Assembly: GCA_964622545.1 (NCBI GenBank)
Contig: CAZUQM010000004.1
Location: 62,001 to 126,000, forward strand
Reading direction: 5' to 3'
Origin: JAFGLZ01 sp964622545
GTDB taxonomy: Bacteria > Planctomycetota > Phycisphaerae > UBA1845 > JAFGLZ01
DNA: 64,000 nt
Each line of letters starts with the position of its first letter. The stretch's first letter is position 1. Positions 1 through 7,620 of this stretch are shown in pieces. Under the pieces are notes generated by a model. That model had not been told where the DNA came from and did not search any database. It saw nothing but the letters and a program-made list of their open reading frames with translations. The position numbers and the translations under genes were made by a program.

Positions 1-90
1 GCGATGCTGAATACCCTGGGCATGTACGGCTCGTACCCGATCGACATGGGCCACTGGCAGGGCAAGACGACGGACGGCTTCTGGGCGTAA
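1..90 (+). CDS. C-terminal fragment of an unidentified protein
   Basis: An open frame runs from the window edge to a TAA at 88-90 and encodes about 29 residues that end in GKTTDGFWA. It is in the same direction as glpD and ends 48 bases before it, so it is probably the last gene of the unit ahead of glpD. The fragment is rich in Gly, Tyr and Trp but too short for me to assign to a family. The start lies outside the window. Confidence 0.5.
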   Translation, partial: AMLNTLGMYGSYPIDMGHWQGKTTDGFWA

Positions 91-138
91 CCCGGGCTTC
101 ACGGCCGGGGGCGGCCATGCCACACAGGGCGGCATCGT

Positions 139-1818
139 ATGAACCAACGCGGGGGCATCTGGCAGGAGATCAAGGGCAGCACCGACGTGCCGGTGCTCAT
201 CATCGGCGGGGGCGTCAACGGCATAGGCCTGTTCCGCGAGCTGGCCCTGCAAGGCATCGATTGCCTGCTCGTCGACAAGGCCGACTTCGTCGCGGGCGCG
301 AGCTCGAAATCCTCCCGGATGATCCACGGCGGGCTCCGCTACCTCGAGAACGCCGAGTTCAAGCTCGTTCGTGAGGCCTTGCTCGAGCGGAACCGGCTGC
401 TCGATAACGCCGCGCATGTCGTCTCGCCGTTGAAAACCACTTTGCCCCTCTTCTCGTGGCTGGCCGGACTGATCAAGTCGCCGCTGGTCTTCCTGGGCCT
501 GCCCGTCAAGCCCGGCGGACGCGGCGTGCTGATCGCCAAACTCGGGCTGTGGTTCTACGACTTCGTCACGCGCAAGAACCGCCGCACGCCCACGCACTTT
601 TTCATGTCGAGGAACAAGGCCCTGCGCGAGATCCCCGGCCTGAATCCCGGCATCGTCGCAACCGCCACCTACTGGGACGCCTGGATCACCCAGGCCGAGC
701 GGCTCTGCATCGAGATGATCAGCGACGCCCGCACCGCCAACCCGAGCTGCCGCGCGCTGAACTACGTGAGCGTGGCCGGCGCCGACGGCGACACCGTGAC
801 GCTGCGCGAGGAGACCACCGGCCAGACCGTCGCTGTTCGACCACAGATCGTCATCAATGCGACCGGCGCGTGGGTGGATCGCGCCAATGCCGCACTCGGT
901 CTGGACACGAAGCTCATGGGCCCGACCAAGGGCTCGCATCTGGTCGTAGACTGCCCCGAGCTGTACGAGGCCCTCGGCGATCGGATGGTCTACTACGAGC
1001 ACAAAGACGGGCGGATCTGCATCGTCTTTCGCTTTCTCGACAAGGTCATCATGGGCTCGACCGACATCCGCATCGACGACCCCGACGCCGCCCAATGCGG
1101 CGACGATGAGATCGAGTACATGATGACCACGCTCGGCGGCATGTTTCCGGAGCTGCCGCTGAAGCGCGAGCACATCGTGGCCACCTATTGCGGGGCCCGT
1201 CCCCTGCCCGCGGCCGACAGCAACACGACCGGACGGGTCAGCCGCGATCACAGCATCGAGGCCTTCGAGCCCGAAGGCGGACGGGCGTTTCCGATCCTCT
1301 GTCTGGTCGGCGGGAAATGGACGACGTTTCGCGCCCTGGCCGAGCAGACGGCCGACCAGGTTCTGTCGCGGCTCGGGCGGCCGCGACGGACCTCGACCGA
1401 GCAGGTCGCCATCGGCGGCGGCAAAGACTACCCCCAGGACGAGGCCGAGCGTCGGCGATGGGTCGAGCGTGTCGCGTCCGACACCGGGCTGTCCACCGAT
1501 CGCATGGCCATACTGCTGAGTCGCTACGGAACGGCCGCCGAGGCCTTCGCGCGCAGGGCGACGCCGGAGTCGGAGACGCCGCTGACGTCGCTGCCGGAGT
1601 ACACCGTCGGCGAAATCGAGCACATCGTCGCGACCGAGTGCGTCGAGCATCTGCCCGACCTGATCTGGCGGCGAAGCCTGATCGCGCTGCTGGGTCGGGC
1701 TTCGCCAGAGGCCATTGACGAACTGGCCGAGATCGCCGCACGGACGCTGGACTGGGACCAGGCCCGCAAGGAGCGTGAGATCGACGCCGGCGGCGACGAC
1801 ATATCCATAACGGGCTAA
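139..1818 (+). CDS. glpD: FAD-dependent glycerol-3-phosphate dehydrogenase
   Basis: Oxidises sn-glycerol 3-phosphate to dihydroxyacetone phosphate and passes electrons to the quinone pool; acts at the cytoplasmic membrane. The 559 residues match the usual family length. The dinucleotide-binding motif GGGVNGIG lies at residues 23-30, followed by the typical SSKSSRMIHGGLRYLE substrate/FAD segment near residue 55, and the C-terminal region from about residue 420 fits the DAO C-terminal helical domain. The only clear in-frame ATG is at 139; no strong Shine-Dalgarno is seen. A glycerol dehydrogenase (gldA) lies 4.4 kb downstream, so the region carries two routes from glycerol compounds to dihydroxyacetone, but they are not in one operon. 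Confidence 0.93.
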   Translation: MNQRGGIWQEIKGSTDVPVLIIGGGVNGIGLFRELALQGIDCLLVDKADFVAGASSKSSRMIHGGLRYLENAEFKLVREALLERNRLLDNAAHVVSPLKTTLPLFSWLAGLIKSPLVFLGLPVKPGGRGVLIAKLGLWFYDFVTRKNRRTPTHFFMSRNKALREIPGLNPGIVATATYWDAWITQAERLCIEMISDARTANPSCRALNYVSVAGADGDTVTLREETTGQTVAVRPQIVINATGAWVDRANAALGLDTKLMGPTKGSHLVVDCPELYEALGDRMVYYEHKDGRICIVFRFLDKVIMGSTDIRIDDPDAAQCGDDEIEYMMTTLGGMFPELPLKREHIVATYCGARPLPAADSNTTGRVSRDHSIEAFEPEGGRAFPILCLVGGKWTTFRALAEQTADQVLSRLGRPRRTSTEQVAIGGGKDYPQDEAERRRWVERVASDTGLSTDRMAILLSRYGTAAEAFARRATPESETPLTSLPEYTVGEIEHIVATECVEHLPDLIWRRSLIALLGRASPEAIDELAEIAARTLDWDQARKEREIDAGGDDISITG

Positions 1819-1902
1819 GAGGGACGGTCGCCTACTTCCTTGCCCGCACGTGCGAATGGGAGGTGACGGTCCCTCGCTGAGGATTCGTCACCGCTGGTCC
1901 AG

Positions 1903-1932
1903 TTGCAGCCCGGCCACGACCCGCTCTAGAAT
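1903..1932 (+). promoter_or_regulatory. Putative sigma70-type promoter of the SMP-30-like gene
   Basis: TTGCAG at 1903-1908 and TAGAAT at 1927-1932 are separated by 18 bases and lie about 55 bases upstream of the ATG at 1989. Inferred from consensus similarity only. Confidence 0.4.
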
Positions 1933-1988
1933 CCACACACCAGAAGGACACAGCGCGGTCAAATGCCACTACCCACAAGGAGACCACC

Positions 1989-3062
1989 ATGCGACGGATG
2001 AACCTACATCGGCACGCAACGCTTGCAACCATCATGCTGGCCGGCCTGCTGGCCGGCTCGGTCTCGGCCGAGCCTCTGAAGAAGGCCCGGCTCTTCATGG
2101 AGCTGCCGGACAAGTGCAACACGCCCGACGGAGCGACGCTCGCTCCGGACGGCAGTATCATCCTGTCCTGCCCGAACTACAACGACGCCAACTACCCCGG
2201 CATCCTGGTGCGAATCACCAAGGACAACAGGCTCGAGGAGTTCTTCAAGCTGCCCGCCCATCCCCAGACCGGCAAGGTCGGACCGATGGGTCTGGACTTC
2301 GGGCCGGACGGCCACCTCTATGTAGCCGACAACCAGTGCTTCAACACGACGCTCTACAAGTCGCGCCTGCTTCGCGTTCGCATCGAGAATGGCAAGCCCG
2401 TCGGGTGTGATGTGGCCGTGTACGGTTTCAAGGTGGCCAACGCCGTCATCTGGCGAGGCGACTACGTCTACGTCAGCGACTCGGTGCAGGACGTCGAATG
2501 GCCCGTCAGCGAGAGCCACTTCGCGAGTTGCATCTATCGCTTCCACATCAAGGAGTTCGGCGACAAGCCGCTCGAGCTGAAGCCGGCGGGTCAAGACCCG
2601 CACTGCATCGCGAGGATCTACTGCCGAAGCCGTTCGTTCGCCTTCGCCGCCGACGGCCTGACGTTCGACGACGAGGGGAACCTCTACTGCGGCTGTTTCG
2701 GCGACGGCCTGATGTACAAGATCACCTTCGACGCCGACGGCAACGTCGCCTCGAACACCGTCTTCGCCGAGGACCCCACGATGGCCTGCTGCGACGGCAT
2801 CTTCTACGACGCCAAGCGAAAGGTCATCTACGTGTCCGACTCGATCCTCAACGCCGTGCACCGCGTCGACCTGAAGGGCAAGGTCACCACGCTGGCCCGC
2901 AACGGCGACACCGACGGCGCCGACGGCGGCATCGATCAGGTCTGCGAGGTGCTGGTCCGCGGCGACGAGCTGATCATCGTCAATATGGACTTCCCGTTCC
3001 CGGGCCTGACCAACACCGCGTTCGACAAGCCGTACACGTTGTCGGTCGTGAAGCTGGACTGA
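1989..3062 (+). CDS. Secreted SMP-30/gluconolactonase-like beta-propeller protein
   Basis: A 357-residue protein with a clear signal peptide (positive start MRRMNLHRH, hydrophobic core to about residue 25, cleavage expected after SVSA). The mature part carries repeated blade-like motifs (ATLAPDGSIILS, LDFGPDGHLYVAD, LTFDDEGNLYCG, KVIYVSDSILNAVHRVD) typical of the SMP-30/gluconolactonase/LRE-like superfamily of six-bladed propellers. Such proteins often hydrolyse sugar lactones, but many secreted planctomycete members have no proven activity, so the substrate is unknown. The ATG is preceded by a good AAGGAG Shine-Dalgarno. Many cysteines (for example CACCDG near 265) suggest disulfides outside the cytoplasm. 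The stop lies 4 bases before the repeat cassette starting at 3066. Confidence 0.8.
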   Translation: MRRMNLHRHATLATIMLAGLLAGSVSAEPLKKARLFMELPDKCNTPDGATLAPDGSIILSCPNYNDANYPGILVRITKDNRLEEFFKLPAHPQTGKVGPMGLDFGPDGHLYVADNQCFNTTLYKSRLLRVRIENGKPVGCDVAVYGFKVANAVIWRGDYVYVSDSVQDVEWPVSESHFASCIYRFHIKEFGDKPLELKPAGQDPHCIARIYCRSRSFAFAADGLTFDDEGNLYCGCFGDGLMYKITFDADGNVASNTVFAEDPTMACCDGIFYDAKRKVIYVSDSILNAVHRVDLKGKVTTLARNGDTDGADGGIDQVCEVLVRGDELIIVNMDFPFPGLTNTAFDKPYTLSVVKLD

Positions 3063-3065
3063 CGA

Positions 3066-3135
3066 GGAGAATAGAGAAGACAGAAGACAGAAGACAGAAT
3101 ACAGAATGCAGGAGACAGAATTCGGGATACGGAAG
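3066..3135 (+). repeat. Left arm of inverted repeat flanking the four-helix-bundle gene
   Basis: A purine-rich degenerate repeat built from CAGAATAC/CAGAAGA units. Its reverse complement recurs at 3578-3653, with a shared core reading CAGAATACAGAATGCAG followed by GAGACAGAAT. Both outer ends read GGAGAATA going inward. The arm starts 4 bases after the stop codon of the upstream gene. Confidence 0.85.
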
Positions 3136-3187
3136 CGTGCAACGCGAAAAGGAAATGGAGCCGGGGGCGGACGACGTGAGGTGAGCC

Positions 3188-3562
3188 TTGGCACAGGAGA
3201 GCTTGCCGCCGGCCAAGACGTTTCAGGATCTGACCGTTTGGCAGAAGGCGCACAGGTTCGTGCTCGAAGTCTACGGACTCACATCGGGCTTCCCCAAGCA
3301 CGAGATGTTCGGATTGGCGTCTCAGTTCCGACGCGCGGCTGTGTCTATCCCTGCGAACATCGCCGAGGGTTTCAAGAAGCGCGGCGCTGCGGACAAGGCC
3401 CGCTACATGAACATCAGCCAGGCATCCCTCGAGGAGTGCCGTTACTACCTTCTACTCGCCCGCGACCTCCACTACTGCGAGCTCGACGGGCAGCTAGAGC
3501 AACTCGATGAGGTCAGCCGCATGCTGGACGCATATGCCCGAGCGATTCGGTCTGGCCCGTGA
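3188..3562 (+). CDS. Four-helix-bundle protein (S23/IVS family)
   Basis: A 124-residue protein of the four-helix-bundle family first described from intervening sequences in 23S rRNA genes (S23-type, TIGR02436-like). Family motifs are visible: FQDLTVWQKAHRFVLEVY at residues 11-28, FGLASQFRRAAVSIPANIAEGF at about 42-63 and ARYMNISQASLEECRYYLLLARDL at about 71-94. The start is a TTG at 3188, which places the conserved segment at the usual distance from the N-terminus. The family forms pentameric barrels and related proteins (Avd) work with reverse transcriptases, but no reverse transcriptase or rRNA gene is near here. Function unknown. The gene is enclosed by inverted repeats, which suggests a small mobile cassette. 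Confidence 0.88.
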   Translation: MAQESLPPAKTFQDLTVWQKAHRFVLEVYGLTSGFPKHEMFGLASQFRRAAVSIPANIAEGFKKRGAADKARYMNISQASLEECRYYLLLARDLHYCELDGQLEQLDEVSRMLDAYARAIRSGP

Positions 3563-3577
3563 ATCCTGGCTCCCGGC

Positions 3578-3653
3578 TTCTATCTCCAGTATTCTGTCTC
3601 CTGCATTCTGCATTCTGTATTCTGAATTCTGTCTGCTGTATTCGGTATTCTCC
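3578..3653 (-). repeat. Right arm of inverted repeat flanking the four-helix-bundle gene
   Basis: Reverse complement copy of the repeat at 3066-3135, with one extra CAGAATGC-type unit. It ends seven bases before the stop codon of the convergent FIST gene, so the roughly 590-bp cassette fits exactly between two genes. No target-site duplication is visible. Confidence 0.85.
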
Positions 3654-3659
3654 CCCCCC

Positions 3660-4739
3660 TCATTTCCCAATCACCGTAAACATCACGTGCCAGCCGGAGC
3701 CGCCGCTCAGGGCGTCCGGCTTGGCCTCGGTCGAGTCGACCGGGCCCATCTCACCGGCGCAATAGCAGCCGAAGAGCGGCAGGTCGTTGCCGATGGCTTT
3801 CTGCATGGCCTCCAGCTCGTCGGACATCTTGGACAACTTGCTCCGGCGGCCCGCACAGTTGAAGGCCAACACGGCGACGGGCTTGCCCTTCATCTTGGCC
3901 ATGGCCTCCTTCGCGCCGTCGTTGGCGGTGGCGATGACCTTCGCTTCCGTCTTGGCCATACGTCCCGAGAGCGAGACCTTGAAATCGCCCGACAGCATGA
4001 GCGCCAAGGCCGAGTCCTTGAACATCCGCCCGCCGTAATACACGAAAGTCTGACCGGCGTTCTTGTTCACGCAACCGCCCGTGATGGGGAACCTCTTGCC
4101 GACGACCTTCTGGGCGCCCTCGACGATGGCCTGGTTCTTGGGCGAGTGGGCGTCGGGGATAAGAAGGAGCAGCCGGTCCGTGTCGGTCTTGCGGAGCTTG
4201 GAGGCAAGCTTGGCCCCAGCGGCGCGAAGGCGCTTCTCGATCGCCTCACGGTCCTTGTCGAAGGTAAGCTTCGAGGTCCCCAGATCGGTCACCAATGCGG
4301 CCGAGACGCCCACGCCCTCACCACCGATGCCCAAGAGACACACCGCATCGAAGTCGGTGCAGCCGCCCTGCGTGAAGGACCCGTACGTGGCCCCTCCCAG
4401 CACGATGTCCTTGCCCAAGACGCTACAGACACCCTGAAGCAGCTTCTGCTTGTAGTCCTCGTCCTCGAAGCACTCGGAGACGATCACCGCGCGGAGCGGC
4501 GCCCCGCCCATGGCCTTCTTGAGCGCTTCGGCGGCGGCCTTGCCGGCCTTGAGGGGCTCCTCCTCGGCCTGGGCCGAGGCGACACGGAGGACGACCTCGC
4601 CGTCCGCCTTGGCCGGCGCGCTCGACCACGTGTCCTCGGCGGCCGCGGCCGGTGCCGACGCCAGCGCGATGCCTGCAGCGGCGACGGCAAGCCCCAAGGT
4701 ATAGGTCCGGATCGACGGGTTCCTGCTATGGCGAGTCAT
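3660..4739 (-). CDS. Secreted FIST domain protein
   Basis: A 359-residue protein with an N-terminal signal peptide (about residues 1-34, ending in APAAAAE). The rest matches the FIST sensory fold: an N-terminal FIST segment at roughly 45-190 and a C-terminal FIST segment at about 215-355 with the family-like signature GCYCAGEMGP. FIST proteins are thought to bind small ligands such as amino acids; most are cytoplasmic signalling proteins, so the signal peptide suggests a stand-alone extracytoplasmic sensor or binding protein. The ATG follows an AGGAGGA Shine-Dalgarno. It converges on the SMP-30-like gene with the four-helix cassette between them. Confidence 0.82.
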   Translation of the reverse strand: MTRHSRNPSIRTYTLGLAVAAAGIALASAPAAAAEDTWSSAPAKADGEVVLRVASAQAEEEPLKAGKAAAEALKKAMGGAPLRAVIVSECFEDEDYKQKLLQGVCSVLGKDIVLGGATYGSFTQGGCTDFDAVCLLGIGGEGVGVSAALVTDLGTSKLTFDKDREAIEKRLRAAGAKLASKLRKTDTDRLLLLIPDAHSPKNQAIVEGAQKVVGKRFPITGGCVNKNAGQTFVYYGGRMFKDSALALMLSGDFKVSLSGRMAKTEAKVIATANDGAKEAMAKMKGKPVAVLAFNCAGRRSKLSKMSDELEAMQKAIGNDLPLFGCYCAGEMGPVDSTEAKPDALSGGSGWHVMFTVIGK

Positions 4740-4780
4740 GACAGAGTCCTCCTATGCTGCTTCGAATAGAGTTTGACGAT

Positions 4781-4876
4781 TGTGGCACGGCCGCCCCCGG
4801 CCGTGTGGCGATTTCGGCACGGCCGCCCCCGGCCGTGTGGCATCGAACTACCCAGCCGAGGGCGGCTGGGCCACAT
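4781..4876. repeat. Planctomycete-type GC-rich palindromic repeat cluster
   Basis: Two copies of a palindrome reading GGCACGGCCGCCCCCGGCCGTG are followed by a second palindrome reading CCCAGCCGAGGGCGGCTGGG and then CCACA. The same two palindromes recur at 8385-8450 and 14691-14823. It sits between two minus-strand genes and is not translated here. Confidence 0.85.
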
Positions 4877-4918
4877 GAGAAAGGCGCGTTCGACCGTTCG
4901 GCATTTGCTGCAAACAGC

Positions 4919-5983
4919 TCAGTACTTCGAGGAGCACAGGCCCCATTCGAGCTTGCTGTCAAAGGGCGGCCGATCGCCCCACTGGTCACCGGTCCAACGG
5001 CACCAGGCCAGGGGATTGCGCTGCGACGGCCACAGTCCGGCCGCCCGGCCCCAGTCGCGGACGCCCGTGCCGTCGGGATCGTGGACGCACACGGACAGGT
5101 AGAATTCGCGCCCCTCGCTGGGTCGAATCCGCTCACGCATCAATCGGAACGGGATCGCGCATTCGTAGTGTGTCAACGTGCCCTTTCGGCTGACGGCGAC
5201 CTTCGCCTTGGAGAAGGCCAACGGCGCGAGCGGTCGGGGCTTGGCGGCCTCGGCCAGCTTCCGGCCGGGTTCGATCAGCCTGAAGCACCGGCCCTCGACG
5301 CCGGAGCCCGTCCACGCGAACAGGAACTCGTGTCGCGCGGCCTTGTCGCTCGGCGAGGTGCCCGTCTTGGTCTCTCGCGGTGCGATGGCGACTTGGATGG
5401 CATCGAAGGCGCCGGCCTCACGCAGGCCGACCAACTTGTTCTCCTCGACCGTGACAAGCAGCGAGAATCGCCGACGGTTCCAATAGGTGCTGATGACGGT
5501 CTTCTTGCCGTCGGTCGTGAACGTGATCGGGATGGCGTCCTTCCACTCCTCGGGATTGCCGTCGGTCGTGGGCTTGTAGTAGGGCGCGCTGGCGCAGACG
5601 ACGTCCTGCTCGCGTGTGACGGAGGTGCCGGCCCCTGTGGCCGTCGCTTGAATGGGATACGCGTTGCTCTCGCGATTCACGCCGCGCTCGACCGTGAAGG
5701 GGATTCGCTTGACCTGCCCCGGCGCCAGCGAGACCTCCTGCTGGGCGGTCGCCAGGCGCCAGTCCTGGGGCACACTCAATTCGAGCGTGCCCTTGTAGGG
5801 GACGTCGCGCAGGTTCTTGACCGCCACATAGACCAGCGGTAGCGAGGCGGGCGCCACGGCGAGGCTCTCCACGCGAAGCGCCACGGGCTCCGACGCCGGA
5901 GCGATGCGGTTCGAGCCCAACACGAACGCCAGTCCGACGACGAGTTGCCCGTACCGGATACGTTGGACACTGTGCGCGCGCAT
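4919..5983 (-). CDS. Secreted protein with CBM9/DOMON-like carbohydrate-binding domain
   Basis: A 354-residue protein with a signal-peptide-like N-terminus (hydrophobic residues about 12-28). Residues about 35-110 resemble an alpha-galactosidase-associated (NEW3-type) beta-sandwich, with the motif VAVKNLRDVPYKGTLELSVP. From about residue 125 to the end the pattern (DGNPEEWKDAIPITF, then FSLLVTVEENK, then YECAIPFRLM near the end) fits the CBM9-like or DOMON-like fold used for sugar binding in xylanases and planctomycete secreted proteins. No catalytic site is visible. An AGGGG Shine-Dalgarno precedes the ATG. It is co-directional with the FIST gene, but the palindromic repeats separate them. 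Confidence 0.65.
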   Translation of the reverse strand: MRAHSVQRIRYGQLVVGLAFVLGSNRIAPASEPVALRVESLAVAPASLPLVYVAVKNLRDVPYKGTLELSVPQDWRLATAQQEVSLAPGQVKRIPFTVERGVNRESNAYPIQATATGAGTSVTREQDVVCASAPYYKPTTDGNPEEWKDAIPITFTTDGKKTVISTYWNRRRFSLLVTVEENKLVGLREAGAFDAIQVAIAPRETKTGTSPSDKAARHEFLFAWTGSGVEGRCFRLIEPGRKLAEAAKPRPLAPLAFSKAKVAVSRKGTLTHYECAIPFRLMRERIRPSEGREFYLSVCVHDPDGTGVRDWGRAAGLWPSQRNPLAWCRWTGDQWGDRPPFDSKLEWGLCSSKY

Positions 5984-6067
5984 GGGGTAGCCCCTATCGG
6001 TGCCGGACGGTTATTCTGGGTGAGTCCTTCCTGGCGGTCAATGGCTGTGACTACGGAGTAGAAACCT

Positions 6068-6089
6068 AAGGTGCGTCTTGACGCACCTT
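6068..6089. repeat. Dispersed palindrome AAGGTGCGTC-TT-GACGCACCTT
   Basis: A perfect 10-bp inverted repeat with a 2-base centre, upstream of gldA. A near-identical copy occurs at 21731-21750. It may be a short interspersed palindrome or a hairpin in the gldA leader. Confidence 0.7.
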
Positions 6090-6215
6090 CTCAACCCGTG
6101 CCCCTTCTCCCGCGCCCGCTCCCCGGGTATCCTTCCCGCTGCCGGCCTGCAAGGGCCCGTCCCGACGATCGAACGCAACCGAGCTGCTCGGCAGCCCAGC
6201 AAGGAGACCACCACC

Positions 6216-7328
6216 ATGAAGAAGGTCCTGATCGCCCCCCGTCGCTATGTCCAAGGTCCCGGCGTGCTGAGCGAGATCGGCAGCTACATCCAGATGCTCG
6301 GCCGCAAACCGCTCGTGCTGTGGGACGACCGCGTCAAGGGTATCGTCGGCGAGACGATCCTCGACGGCTTCAAGCAGGCCGGCCTCGAGGCCGTCGACGT
6401 GGCGTTCGCCGGCGACTCCACGCACGCCGAGGCCGAGCGCGTCGGCAAGATCGTCGAGGACAACGGCATGGACGTCTCGATCGGCGTGGGCGGCGGCAAG
6501 ACGCTCGATGTCGCCAAGGCCGTCGGCATCGAGAAGGGCATCCGCATCGTGACCTGCCCGACCATCGCCTCGAACGACTCGCCGACGAGCGCGGCCACCG
6601 TGTGGTACGACGACGACGGCCACTTCATCAACTTCGATTGCTGGCCGTTCAACCCGGACCTGGTCATGGTCGACAGCCGCGTGATCGCCAACGGGCCCGT
6701 CCGCGCGTTCGTGGCGGGCATGGGTGACGCCCTCGCGACGTGGGTCGAGGCCAAGGCCTCGTATCATACGCGGCCGCTCAACCTGGCCGGCGGCGTGTCG
6801 ACGCTGGCGGCCATGCGGATCGCCGAGCTGGGCTATCAGATCTTGATGGAGCACGGTGTCGAGGCCAAACGGGCCGTCGAGCTGAACGTCGTCACACCGG
6901 CGGTGGAGAAGGTCATCGAGGCGAACGTGCTGCACTCGGGGCTGGGCTTCGAGAGCGGCGGGCTTGCGACGGCGCACATGGTGGCCAACTGCCTGCCGTC
7001 GTTCCCCGAGTGCCACGGTCTGATGCACGGGGAGGAGGTGGGCTTCGGCGTCATCACCCAGCTCTGTCTCGACGAGGACGTGCCCACCGACGAAATGTAC
7101 GACATCGTCGATTTCGAGATCGCGGTGGGCTTGCCCGTCACCTTTGCCGACCTGAACCTCGAGGGCGTCTCGCGCGACCGCCTGAAACCGATCGGCGAGG
7201 CCTGCGCGTCCGAAGGGTCTCTCTGCGAGAGCCACAGCTTCAAGGTCACGTGCGATAGTGCCGTCGACGCCATGATCGCCGCCGACGCCCTCGGCACCGA
7301 ACGGAAGGAGCTGATGGGATTGTTGTAG
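6216..7328 (+). CDS. gldA: Glycerol dehydrogenase (NAD+, zinc-dependent)
   Basis: Oxidises glycerol to dihydroxyacetone in the cytoplasm. The 370-residue protein is of normal length for the iron/zinc alcohol dehydrogenase group of GldA. The NAD-binding motif GVGGGKTLDVAK is at residues 90-101 and the segment PTIASNDSPTSA at 115-126. The metal ligands of the family are present: D171, H254 and H271 match D173, H256 and H274 of the Geobacillus enzyme. The open frame extends upstream to 6078, but the ATG at 6216 has the AAGGAG Shine-Dalgarno and gives the conserved N-terminus MKKVLIAPRRYVQGPG. The gene stands alone; with glpD at 139 it supports growth on glycerol. Confidence 0.92.
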   Translation: MKKVLIAPRRYVQGPGVLSEIGSYIQMLGRKPLVLWDDRVKGIVGETILDGFKQAGLEAVDVAFAGDSTHAEAERVGKIVEDNGMDVSIGVGGGKTLDVAKAVGIEKGIRIVTCPTIASNDSPTSAATVWYDDDGHFINFDCWPFNPDLVMVDSRVIANGPVRAFVAGMGDALATWVEAKASYHTRPLNLAGGVSTLAAMRIAELGYQILMEHGVEAKRAVELNVVTPAVEKVIEANVLHSGLGFESGGLATAHMVANCLPSFPECHGLMHGEEVGFGVITQLCLDEDVPTDEMYDIVDFEIAVGLPVTFADLNLEGVSRDRLKPIGEACASEGSLCESHSFKVTCDSAVDAMIAADALGTERKELMGLL

Positions 7329-7583
7329 TGGAAGACCACCGTCCGGGGAGCTCATGGTGCGGCGCGCCGGGTGCCGCTGGCGGTTTGTTCGCCAATGGGG
7401 GCGGGCGAGTGAGAGGCTCATGGCTTCGCCTCTCCTGGGCTCCGTCGAAGGAAGCGCCAGGGAGGACGAATCTCCGTACCGATTCGTAGCTCTCACCGCT
7501 GAGCAAGTGGGTTACGCGTTCAACTCGCAACGCACAGAGTCCTTGGTGTGCAGGCCACGCAGGCGACTGGCAGTTTGCTTCCA

Positions 7584-7592
7584 TGCTACAAT
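7584..7592 (+). promoter_or_regulatory. Putative extended -10 promoter of the HzsA-related gene
   Basis: TGC directly followed by TACAAT (7587-7592) forms an extended -10 element 29 bases ahead of the ATG at 7621. No convincing -35 is seen. The rest of the 290-base gap from 7329 shows no gene. Confidence 0.35.
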
Positions 7593-7620
7593 AGGGCTTG
7601 CACGTCGGAGGGCTGAATCC

